From Lycium barbarum (Eukaryota > Streptophyta > Magnoliopsida > Solanales > Solanaceae), in the NCBI RefSeq assembly GCF_019175385.1, contig NC_083344.1, forward strand, positions 25,484,231-25,548,230: DNA of 64,000 nt, given 5' to 3'. The notes under the pieces are model-generated. The model saw only the letters and a list, made by a program, of their open reading frames with translations. It did not search any database and was not told the origin of the DNA. Of this stretch, positions 49,901 to 62,887 are shown one piece after another. The first letter of the stretch is position 1. Every line of letters begins with the position of its first letter. A program made the position numbers and the translations under genes.

Positions 49901-52900
49901 AACAAGCTAATGGGCCTGAAATCCTTAATCTCAGTAGTTCGTTTTTTCTGAAGGATCAATGCAATAATGAGTGCATTGAAGCTCCTTTTAAAGGTGCCCT
50001 GCTCATGAAAAAATTCTCTAGTCTTCATATATCCTTTAAGATGTGCCAGCATTTCTGCAAGAACGTGTTACATCCATCAAGTCTAGGGGCTCTGTCTCCA
50101 ATGAGTTGTATCATAGCAGCAACAATTTCCTCTTCAAATATGTGTCTGGAGCCAATTATTTTCCTTTTCCATCAGTACATTCAAATCTTCATTCTTCCAT
50201 TTAGGCCTCCAATTCTCACTATCTGAAACAACATGCAAGAATGTGGCTTTTAATTCGTTTTGTATCATTCAACAGCTTGTCATCTGTCGCCCATTATGTC
50301 AATGTTAATGTACCTCTTATGAGCAATGAGCATCAGCCATCTTATGAAAAAAATATTGTATTCTCGTTATTTTCGTCAATGGAGGACAAATTTGGACTGA
50401 AAACTTAAGACCTGTAGAAAATAGAAGGATTTCGCGCCGTAGGCCTATTGCAGGGAACATTGAGAAGATTTTGAAACCAGTCCATATGCGACAGAAATAT
50501 AAGCTCACATCGCACGGCTATTGCACGCGAGGTCGAAGGACATCACCCAGTCTCCCGTGTAGCGACCTCATCGGGGGCGTGCATTAGCTATTTTTCAAGA
50601 AGAAAGACTGAGGGCCAAATTTCCTGGCCTCATTTTCAATAGGACTCCAAATCAGAAAATCGAATTTCCTACAGCTATAGAAGTAAGTTATCTTCTAATC
50701 AGTCCCTTAGAGAAGAAAAAATCGCCGGACAGATCTGTCTTGCCAGAAAACCAGGTCTGCCTCACTGGAATCCTTGCTCCGGTGATCGGAAAAATCTAAA
50801 ACTTGGTGGGTAGGCTCAGAATTGATACACAAATCAAAGTAAGAAAGAATCATGAAAAAGTTCCGCCAGAAGTAGCCTTTACGGACAGCTTCAAGGAGAG
50901 AGAAAACTCGACCTCTTTTTTTAAAGGGGGGAAAAAAAAAACCAATGGTGCGAGGAAGAAAAACTCAGCTCAATAGGCAGCAATGGATCTGGTACCAAGT
51001 AGAATTTGAGAAATAAGAGAAGACTTCTTTGTATTTCGGTATGTTTTTACATCTCATGAGAAGGGGTATTTATACAAGTGAATCCTAACTAATTGAGGAA
51101 AGTCAATCAATTACAATAGAAGGAAAAAATTTATTCCTATAATTACACTAGGGTAAGGAAAAATAAAGTCTCCTAAAATCATTCTAATTAATTAACACAA
51201 TCAACAGTATCAAATGGTAAAGATGATGCCATGTGACCAGGAGGTCACGGGTTCGAGCCATGGAAACAGCCTCTTGCAGAAATGCAAGGTAAGGCTGCGT
51301 ATAATAGACCCTTGTGGTCCAGCCCGTCCCCAGACCCCGCGCATAGGGGGAGCTTAGTGCACCGGGCTGCCCTAACAGTGTCAAATGGGTTCGATATCGA
51401 TATACTAGAACTTTCAAAATACTAAGAACCTACTGGTAGTTGGATATAATTGTATACATACATCGAATGCTTATAACCCAAAGCGATGTAACAGAACCTA
51501 AGAAAAAAAATAGATCAAAAACAGCAATGTCGTCCTTGTATCCTTTGTTGCTTATGAAAGATAGAAAAGGGAAGAGATTGGAGTTAATCCCAGAAACTCA
51601 AAGATTATGTTATTCCAGCAATTCCAAAATTTAATTGAATGAAGGAGTCTGCATCAGAATCAGCTGTGTGTAGAAGAGCTCTAGCTTACTGAAACTGATA
51701 CAGAAGCAGCTAAAAGAGGACTAGTTCTTGCATGGTTAACATTTTCTGATTTCGAAAGAGTTGGGAGCTTATTTTATATAATATCTTTATCATACTGAAT
51801 CATATCATTAAGATATTTTAGGTACAGTGGATATATGCAAGAGATCATCACTATGAACACAGAGCATGAGAGAAAATATTAGAGTTAGAGAGAGTAAAGG
51901 TATAATGTAACAATTAAAGGTGATCATGTTGTTTTCACCTACCATGATAAACCTGTACATGAAATATACCAGCAAAGAACTCAGTCAATCCAAAATATAG
52001 TAACAACGTCACCAAGGGAATGCCTTCTATCAACAACAGAGTACCTGTTTCAATTGAGCTTCAATCTCATCTCGTTGTTTCTCCAGTGTAGAAATCTCAG
52101 CCGCTAATTCCTGAAAACACAAGCAAATGAACCCCAAACCCAAACCCTTTAGGCCAAGCAATCCCAGAAACCTATATTTCGCATATACTCTTCAGCCACC
52201 ACCGGTGCAAAAGCACTTTGTTTATAATTTAACATCATCCAAGCATGTTACCTCCTCTACTTCACCAACTTCGCTAGTCTTGGCCACACGAAATTTTAGT
52301 GCCTCTTCTTTCTGAATTCTGTCAACAGCAAATAATGATAATAAATCAAATAGCTATATAGACACACTAAGAATCAAGTAGCAGCAAAAACACTTCACTC
52401 AATTCATTATTAACTGATGTCATCATTCAACTATTACTATCACTCTTTCCCATCTTTAATGTTATTTATCTTTTATCTGTTAGTCAGAAATCTGATCTCA
52501 TCTATTAAAAAATGATCTTACCTTTAGTCAGAGATAATGTTCTAGTAATACGAAAGTAAAGCATCATAATTGATGAGAAAACAACCGAAACTAGAGAGTC
52601 TCCATAGTCTCTAGGATCCCGGCATAAGTCTAAATATACATCTTACATGTTTCTCCAGATAACCAAATTCTTCCCCGAATGAGAATGATATATTGAGATT
52701 AGTAGTGATATAAGCCTAGTTATAGTAGGTCAAAGAGAAAAGTAATCGAAATCCGTTTTTCAAAATTATGAGGCAGAGATGTAGCATTCTGATTTTAGTT
52801 TCAGTGGAAACTGGGTAGATATGTCACAAGTGGAAGGAGGAGGAGCGCCTAGACAGAGACAAAATCTTCCAAAATTTCAACATGTAGATTTACATGTATT

Positions 52901-55900
52901 AAGCAACACCAGGAAACTAAAGGTGTTAACTGATTATTCTTGAAATCAATCAGGATGAAGGTTGGACAGACATAGCAAACAAAATCTTGAAGTTTATTCA
53001 GAAAGAGATTTATCTATGATGACAAAACCTGAAGAGAGATGAAGATGCAGACAGGTGGAAACTATGGAAGAGAGGCCGATCAGAGTATTCAAAAGTGAAA
53101 AATGCAACAAAAAAAGGCGCCAAACTCTGTTGGGGATTCAAGCGAAAAGCTCAATCAGAGCGTGGATATAGCAAAGAAAAGCATCAATGAGGAAAAAACA
53201 GAAAATACAAATGTAATGCAAGAAAATGTAACTATCCAGACAAACAATAATTATTTGGACAAGAGAATGGAAGTCCAATAATTAAGCTATATAGGTGTGA
53301 TTAAATCATGTCAATCAAGTTCGGGAAACATCTTAAATTTTTTATTTAGATGAAAAAAATATAGCTTTAGGTTTTCAGTGGCTAGCTTTCTCATTCGTTT
53401 GGCCATGAGAATTTTTCACTCTTCTTCCAGAAATTTTTTTCATTTTATTTGAAAATCAGCGTTTGGCCATGAAAATTCCAAATACAACTTCGAAAATTCC
53501 AAATACAACTTGAAGTTGTATTTGGAATTTGGAAAACACCTAAAACCATGTTTTCACTTTTTTCACTTTCAGTACATTCAAACAACCAAATATTCTTTAC
53601 AAAAACTATAACCAAACACAACTCCATCTTCAAGTCCAACTTCAAAATTCCAAATAAAGTGAAAATTATTTGATTTTCATGGCCTAACGCCTACTAAATT
53701 TTTGAATTTGTCTTTTAGTGATTAAGAATAGGAAATTCAATTTTCAAAAAAAAAAATGAATATCCTATTCTTAATCACTAAAAGACAAATCATGACGTTT
53801 TCTTTAAATATCATGTAACACTTTAGTCAAATATATATTGTCTAGTGCTTTGTTCTTAAAGATTGAGCCCATCAGTGAAGATGTGCACGACTTACCACCT
53901 TGATCTAAGCGAGGGGAAGCACAAAAAATGAGCTTCACCGAGCTTTACGGCTTAAACGAGAAATGAGAAAGCTCGCCACTGAAACTCTTCTCTCCCTTAT
54001 TCTTCTCTCTTTCTTTGCTTCTCATCTTCCCTGGTCCTTCTACCCTACTTTCTTTTTCGTACTACTTCAATTTCGGTATCAAAGCACCACACTTTCTACC
54101 CTTGTCAGCATTATATACACAATAGAAAATGAGGTGTTGTTCCAAATGGAACCATAAGACAATTCAAAATAAGCCCTTCTAAAGACATAATTAACTAATT
54201 ATCTTGAGAACTTGCTCAAACATGAGATAACTTTTTTATAGAACCTAGTCAATCGACAGATTTAATATAAATAGCTTCCAGAACGTCTCATTGAAACAAG
54301 CAGCAATCATAATTTGATCCACCAGCAAGCCAAAAATGGTAATTCGACCAGGCTCTACCATTAACCTGTTAAGAGTCCAAGCTGCAAATGGAGGGAACAA
54401 GTTCCCTTCTGTCATAAATTGACAAGCCGACAAATCTTTCAACCAAAAAAAAAAAAAAAGCATTACTTCATAGAACAGTTATGTTGATAATTTACTTTAG
54501 CATAGATGAGCAACAAAATTGCTCACTATCTAATAATAACCAGAGACGACAAATGATCTACCTGCCTTCTTGAAATAAAGGATCAACTTTTTACATAGGC
54601 ATTAAAAAGGTTGCACTTATATGTCCTATGTATTTCGACAGTAGTTCATCCTATGTAAGGAAGCGAAATTTAAACACCCCCTCCCCCCAACCACACTATT
54701 ATTTTCCTTCTTTTGTTTTGGTTGAAGCATCATCCTTTAAGTAGATTCCATTTTAATAACCTTTAATCCCATGACCAAACATGGGAATGCAATTATCATC
54801 TACAATCTCAAAAAGATGATGCACTATCCCCCACCGCCCCAACCCCTAACCCCCCCCCCCCCCCCCCAAAAAAATGGGGTTTGTTTGCAAACGAAGTAAA
54901 TTCTTGGTGGATAAAACTTACAGGATATGCAACACAGGAGTATAGCGTATCTGGTTTAGGGAGACAGCTCTATGTGAGTAATAACCTTAAGCTAACTTAG
55001 AAGCAAGAGAAGACAGCTCCTTTAAAGAGGCAGGTCTTCCTTTACCAAATGGAAACACAAATAAAAATAAAGATTGCAAGAATCGTATACAAGGCCAAGA
55101 TAATGGTGCTCTTAGTGATGAAGCGAACAATTTGCCAATATACAATGGGACTTTCTTTTTTTTGGTAAAGTTTGCCACTTAAAAATGTGATTAACAAAAC
55201 ACAAGGACGTCGCAATTGAAATATGCACTTCCAACCTGTGGTCTGAGATCTTCTTTTCAGCTTTGCAGGTGGAGCTAGCAAGAGATTCAGATAAGACTTT
55301 TAACTTATCAACCTGCAAACAGGCAAATATTGCTTTAATCTTGTGAAAGATGCAACGAACAGTTGATATAGAAGGAGGAATGAACTTTGCTGAAAATATT
55401 GTGCCACGTTACTCATTAATGTATAAGGGGATCCACCAATGTTCTTTCCCACAAACAAACTATACCAAAACAAATTGCATGAAGCATCTTGCTTTCTGGA
55501 ACTTGAAAGGAATTAGGACAAGCTGACAAAAATGGTCTGTCAAAATGGGATTATAAGACGAGGCAGCAAACAACCTAAGAAAAAAAGTTGACGCTAAAAA
55601 GATATGCTTGATACACACCACAAAGAGAAAAGTCCCAAACATATACTCTACCTATGTTTCATTTTATATTACACCATTATTATTTGGGGAGTCAAGTTGT
55701 TTTTATTAGACTACAACTTTATAAACATTTGCTAAAGATTTTGAATTTTAAAAGTTATGACCTGTTGTACTTTTTATGTAGCTTCCAAAAATTTTAAATT
55801 ATTTTATATAACTTAGGAGATCAATGCCTGAATTGAAACAGCAAATTAAATGGTTCGACCCGCGAAACTCCGATCCCCTTCATTCTTCTTGAAACGGAGG

Positions 55901-58900
55901 AGTAAAAAAGATAGAATAAAAGCAGCTGGTTGACAAAATATAGTTTTATAAGTAGAACACAAAGCACCACCGGAAACAAAGAATGGGTAGGATTAAGAAA
56001 GGCTTAAGATTTCTATGAAACTAAAAAATTTCATGAGAAAACAAACTTAACAGAAGGCATACATATCAATGATAGAAAAATTGACAATGTGGTCAGGAGC
56101 AATGACTTCAAAGGAATCTAGACCGTGCCAATATGGACATCAAATATTATTGAGTGTTTGATTACCAGCCTGATGTAGCAATAACAAAGAACATATCAAA
56201 TGAAAAGATGAGCATAATGTGATTTCCCACAAGATGGGGAACCATAGTTCCTGTTTTTCAGAAAATTATATTTTAAAGTAACAGCTTAGAGTGGTGTACC
56301 TTCTGAACATGGACTTCAGGAGAGTCCCCATATTTAAGAGCTTTTTTCTTCAGTAGAAGTCCTTCTAATTTGGAGCAGACCCGAATATGTGCAAGTGCTT
56401 CTTTCAGAGCCTATCAATAAAATAAGAACTGTTGTATTCAATCATGTCTTCTATTTCTAATGACAAAACAAAAAGGAGGTTTTAGCCTAATTTATGAAGT
56501 ACTAAGTAATTTTTTATTCATTTTAGTTTCTTATCATGTCCGTAGCATAAAACCCAAAACTCCTTAAATTAAGGCCCTGGGAGAATTCTATTTGTGGTGA
56601 TGCTGAGGGTTGAGGCATGGTAACTTACCAACCGTTTTAAGTACAAATATCTGTTGTTGATGCAAAGGGGAAAGCTCTCTCTTGCAGTTACATCATATAA
56701 ATTTATGGGACCTTACAAAAGGTCTACAACTAAATCAAACCACGAATACTTTTTTTTTTAATCTGTAACCAACAATATCTTTTTTTAATAAGTAAACTAG
56801 AACCATGAAAACTTCTTTTTAGAGGGTATATCTTTTCATTGAAAACCCAAAAAAGTGAGCAAAAAAGAGTTAAATCTGAAAGACTGAAGAATCATGGGGA
56901 AGTTGATCGATGAACACCAAATGGCCTTCTTGAAAGGGAGATAGATTATGGATGCAGCCTTACTAGCTAAGCCTTATCGGAGGAGTTTACAAGATCATCT
57001 CTAAAATCATCACAGAAAGACTGAAGACAGTCATGGGGAAGTTGATCGATGAACACCAAATGGCCTTCTTGAAAGGGAGACAGATTATGGATGCAGCCTT
57101 ACTAGCTAATGAGCTAGTGGACTCCAGATTCAAACAAGGCAGGCCGGAAATTCTATGTAAATTGGATATCGAAAAAGCTTTTGACCATTTCAATTGGGGC
57201 TATCTGCTGAAGATCCTGGAAGACATGGGCTTTGGGCACAAGTGGATAAACTCGATCAAATTTTGCATCTCTAGTGTCAGATTTTCTGTTCTGATAAGTG
57301 GTTGTCCAGCAGGTTTCTTTCAATCTCAAAGGGGTCTCAGACAGGGTGACCCATTGTCACCTTTCTTATTTTTGATTGCTATGGAAGGCCTTAATCATAT
57401 GGTAAGGACAGCTAAATCTAATGGTTGGATTAGGGGCTTCGACTCTCAGTCCACCATTAGCAACCATCTGGAGATCACTCATCTACTATATGCTGACGAT
57501 TCACTAGTTTTTTGTGATGCTGAGTGAAGCAGATCAGACATCTCAGAGCAATCCTGACCATTTTTGAAGCCTTGTCTGGTCTTCATGTCAACTGGAGCAA
57601 AAGTTCACTCTATCCAATTAATCAAGTTGATGATCTTCAGAATCTAGCATGGAACCTAGGTTGTCAAGTGGACTCCCTCCCCACTAAGTACCTAGGGATG
57701 CCTCTAGGTGCCAAAAACAAATCCAAAAAAATCTGGGATGAAGTTTTGGAGAGATGTAACAAGAAGCTGGCAAGGTGGAAAACCCAATACCTCTCTTTGG
57801 GTGGCAGAGTTACACTCATTAATTCTGTCTTGGATGCCCTCCCTACATACATGATGTCTCTCTTCCCACTCCCCAGAGGAGTAGAAAAAAAGATTGACAA
57901 ACTGAGACGAGACTTTCTTTGGCAAGGTAATAAAGTTGATGATGAAAGGAGATGCAAGAACCTGGTCAAATGGAACTCAAATCATTTTGAACAAGGAGAG
58001 TGGGCTGGGCATTAAGAACTTGGGGTTGCACAACAAAAGTTTGTTGCAGAAATGGCTATGGAGATTCATTTCAGAGGACAATGCTTTATGGAAAAGATTC
58101 ATTTCCCAGAAATATGGGATGCTAGATCAATGGATTACTAAAGAAGTTAATGGCCCTTATGGTACTAGTGTATGGAAATCTATTAGGTTCCACTGGAATG
58201 AATTCTGGGCTAATGTAGATATCATAGTTGGCGATGGCAGAAAGACTACTTTTTGGGCAGATCACTGGATTGGCCATAACAACCTTCAATCGACTTTCCC
58301 TGACTTATACTCTATAAGCCTCCAAGCTCAAGCACAAATCAGTCAAGTTTGGAGCCCTCAAGGATGGAATCTTATTTTCAGAAGAGCTCTCAATGATTGG
58401 GAAATTGAAAGCTTCACCAATATGCTCCAACTCTTAACCTCCTTTGGAGGAACTTCAGTTTATCCTGACAGACTAAGATGGAAATTGAACAACAAAGGAA
58501 CTTTCTCTGTTAAGTCTGTTTACTGGAACCTCAACCATAGTACAACCTTGATGGAGATTTGGCCCTGGAAGCTCATTTGGAAAGTAAAAACCCCTTTCAA
58601 GGTCTCTTGTTTTGTTTGGTTGGTTGCGAGGAGGGCATGCCTAACCCACGAGAAATTACAAAGAAGAGGTTTTCAGATTTGCTCACGATGTTTCTTATGT
58701 GGTCAAGATGGTGAAACCAATAAGCACCTTTTCTTACACTGCAAGACAACTACAAATCTGTGGAACATGTTCTTTTGTATCCTTGGTATCAATTGGACTG
58801 TGCCTAATACTACTGTTGAGCTTCTCAGATGCTGGAAGAGTGTAGGGAAGAGAGGTGGAGAAGAAGACTAGTGGCAGATCATCCCAGCTTGTGTTTGGTG

Positions 58901-61900
58901 GACAATAGGGAAGGAAAGGAACGCTAGAATTTTTGAGGGCACTAGTAGCTCTATCCAGAAAATTAGGATGAATTGTCTAAATCTCTTCTATTTTTGGTGT
59001 AAACAAAATTTGTGGGGGGAGATAGGAGACCTGGTAGATTTAATAGGACAAGTGTAAGTTTTTGTTGGGTGCTCCTTATACTTTTGCTGTAAAGATTACA
59101 ATTCAGCTTCAATTGAAGCTGAATTTTACTGTGAATACAAGTCGTTACCAATTTCAAAAAGAGTTAAATCTGAAACCTGAGGAGTTAAAACTGAAAACTA
59201 GAAAGTGAGGTCAAATAGAGTTATGCAATACACGTATCTTACATTTCATGGATGTAAAGCATCTACCTTACCACCTTAGAAAATGTCACTTGACCATATT
59301 TAGAAATCTGAAAAACGAATGATATTCGTGAACAGGGTGTTAACAGACTGGCAAGAAACAGAACAACAATGGAGGGGAACACCTGGATATCGCATACTTC
59401 CCTCTCCTTACAAACATGTCATTTTCATATATAGTCCATTTACATTTTTCAAATACAGATTAAGATAAGATAACCTATCTAAACTTAAGAAATACATCCT
59501 CCAAGTAACAATACATTACAAGTTTCATATTATAAACTCATTTAACAAATCAATTTCAAGTAATTATACAATATTAGCTTGTTTATAAAGTATACTACAG
59601 CAATGGAGAGGAATACCTGAATATCGCGTACTTCCCTCTCCTTCAAAATCATGTCATTTTAATATACAGTCCAGTTATATTCTTCAAATACAGTTTAAGA
59701 TTTGCAGAAATTTCTGAAATACATTAGTCAGAAGTTTCAATTATGTTAACTCATTTAACCATTCAATGTCAAATAATTGTACGATGATAGTTCTCTATAA
59801 AGTATGCCACTATAATAACTTGGAATTCACATTAACTTCTCCATGTCATGCTCAAATTGATTATGCCACATAAATACAGTTGGAGGAAAAGGGAAACAAC
59901 AGAACAGCAATAAGGTTCACCTCTTAAAAAAAAAAAGAAGTGGATAAGTAAGCAATAAGGTTCACCTCTATTGAAGCAACGGTCTCTTGGGACATCACTT
60001 CATGACCCTCATCATTTGGGTCCTTCGCTGCTTTTATTTCACCAAGTTTTTTCTTCAACGAGGAGACTTCAGCATCAATTCTGCAATGCAGAAAGACGAA
60101 TGAGGCAACAATGTCAGTTATAACCTCTCCCTGACAAGTTTAAACATTTTTCACAATGTATTCAATTCAATGCTTATAAAAAGCTTAAACAAGAATTTGG
60201 TTTTTAACTGAGCTTCACTTATGAATTTCAAGTACGCTAGTTCTAGGACATAAGTAGACCACAAACAAATGAAAAACAGAAAATATATGAAACAGGTCCT
60301 TGCTCATGTTTCAAGAACTTGACTATAACAATTACTCAAATCATTCACAAGTTGAAGACTTCCTTTCCTTTTTGGATAATTCACAAATTGAACACTGGTA
60401 GTGCCATTTATTTGGTATAAGTATTGATATGGCCAGTTACCCCAAAACAAATGCAAAATAGAATACGTTTAATTATTCAGGTTTCATTTTCCACTCTCAG
60501 AAGGCCTACAATTATGTCTTCATTTGCATTAATGGAAAAAGTAGGGAACAAAAAGAAAAAAGGCATTGACTTAGAATATTTGTTTTTTAACAACATTATC
60601 ATTTTCTCTATCATAAAGAGCAAATGAGCATATATCTCCCCCACCTAAGTAAGACCCCCTTAAATAATCGCATAAACGTACCAAATTGTAATCAAAAATC
60701 ATAATACATGGCAGCTTCCTCTCAAAAATATTTGGCTCCTGATAGCCAAGTATCAAATACACAAAAATGTCAAGAATGTGAAGTGTCCTAAATCTCCTTG
60801 AGCTGCCCTCTTTTGAAATTGTTAACGAGCAGCAACCACTCCTCCCGCATACTGTGGATGCCCCAAATGTGTCGAAACCTCCTCGAGCTTCCAGCTTCTC
60901 AAACGGATGAAAGCAGAACCTAGAGATAGTGCAGAACTATCAGGAGAAGGCCCAAAAGCGGATGAATGAAGCACGCTGATCAGAATCACCGCTTTGTGGA
61001 ATATCAAGTTTGGGACAAAGTGATAGGCGAAAATACCAAAGCGCTACCTGTTTGCGGGGACTCATGACCCTTGCCTATTTCAAAATAAACATTGGACTTT
61101 TGTCCACACAAAAACGCATTGGGAAGTGGCGTGCCATGTAGATAACCCAGCTTGGTGGAAAATTTATCATGTTTTCCATGTTAGTTTGATGAAGCCTTTT
61201 TAGGAAGACAAGGATGATCCTTCAAGAAGCCAACTCACCAATACAGCCAGAAAGAAAGTAGTAGAAGCTATCCTTGATGACTGAATGATTTCATGCCTCA
61301 AAGAAGGACCATCAAGAGTTCCGGGTGAATGGCAACAATGTGATGTAGAGGAGAACACTTGGGAAAAGGAGAAAGACCTCAAATCCTTCAAGCACGACTA
61401 TCTTACAAGGAAGGTGCCGAGGACGTCACCAAATCAGGTGAGGGAGAATGTCGTGGGTTGCTTTCCAGCCCCATGACCCTTTGGTCGCGCCCTGGCAAGC
61501 CTCCCCGCGCCTAGTACCATGGATAGCCTCGTGGTCTTCACTGCGCCAAGTGACAAGCACGTCTGTGCCTAAGTCGCCCCATCGATAGCCCGCACCTACG
61601 CCAGGAAAATAGAAACAATACCCCTCAGCAGGAAGCTCCTGCAACGCGCACGTTGTTGGTGCCAGCAACAGATGCCCCATAGGCAGCCTCTGTGCAGCCA
61701 AGCCCAGCTCAGCGTGAAGGCCCTGAAGCCAAAGACGAGGATGCGGCCCCTCCAAGTGTTGCCCAGTGGACCAGCTATTCCTTTATATAAGTCTAGGTCC
61801 TTTTCCAAGTAAATACAAAGTAGCTTTACTTCCTGTATTTCCATTATGCATTTTTAGCTTATTGATGTCATTTCCTGCAACTTTGGCTTTTCTTTTTAAA

Positions 61901-62856
61901 GCATAATAGGGGGGATCAAGTAATCGAAGTTTTCAAGTACGCAAACTCAATTCTCTGTATTGGTGTCTTTCCCCCTTCGACGTCGTGTTGCTTTTCTGTA
62001 AAAGCTGTTTTCATTAATAGAAACAAGCTTTCGCCACTCTTTCCAGTTCTCTTATTGCTCACTATGATTTTGACACTGGCTTTCTCATGCGGCACTAACA
62101 ATCTAGTCTGGCGTACGGAGGGGACCTTCAGTTGGCGGATGGTAACCGTACAGACATCGATTACTTAGCCTCATGTCCCCCCTCCGAGACATCTCAGGAA
62201 GGCACCGCGTGACAGCATTAAGGGAAAAAGGAAGGGAACCAAAAACAAAAGGCAATAACTTAGACTTTGTTTTTTATTATATTATTTTTTTTCTCTATGG
62301 ACTATTGCAGAAAATAATATAAGAGATACAAGCTACAAAGATGATCTGTCAAGCTCACATCATTCATACTTGCAGAGAAGCTAATATGTTGGCTTAATAT
62401 GCTGGATGATTTCATGGCAAACTTAGCTTTTGAAACTCCAGACATGATAAAGATTCATTCTTTCATGGAGCTGCCTTCACAAGCTCGCAGAATAGTTAAT
62501 ATGGACAAGAGTCAAATTCCAAACTTCAGGATCAGAACAAGGAAGATAGCAAGATGATGAAAATGCAGATGGTTTTTATACTTCTAATCTTATTTAGCTG
62601 CCAAGAGATCCAAGAAAGAGGATGCAGGCAGAAAGCTGGGTGAACAAACATAAGAAGCTGTCCTTCAGATGATGAACTCACAGCTTTAGAATTACACTGT
62701 TTAGATACATTATGGCTTATTTGATAGTTTCTAGCTTACGATTATTTTTTCTCATTCTAGTTAGTTCAAACTTTAGACATTTTTGTATTCCTTGATTCTT
62801 TGCATTACTATCAATAAAACATCATTAGGCAACTGTCTGATGATATATTTAATCAC

Positions 62857-62887
<31 letters not shown>

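Noticed and set aside
51218..51373. tRNA gene
   Set aside because: Box A and B are those of a SINE head; the body, the TSD and the lack of a cloverleaf show a TS-type SINE.
61426..61844. Minus-strand frames of 82-109 aa
   Set aside because: Antisense of the GC-rich first half of the Gypsy LTR; no conserved domain.
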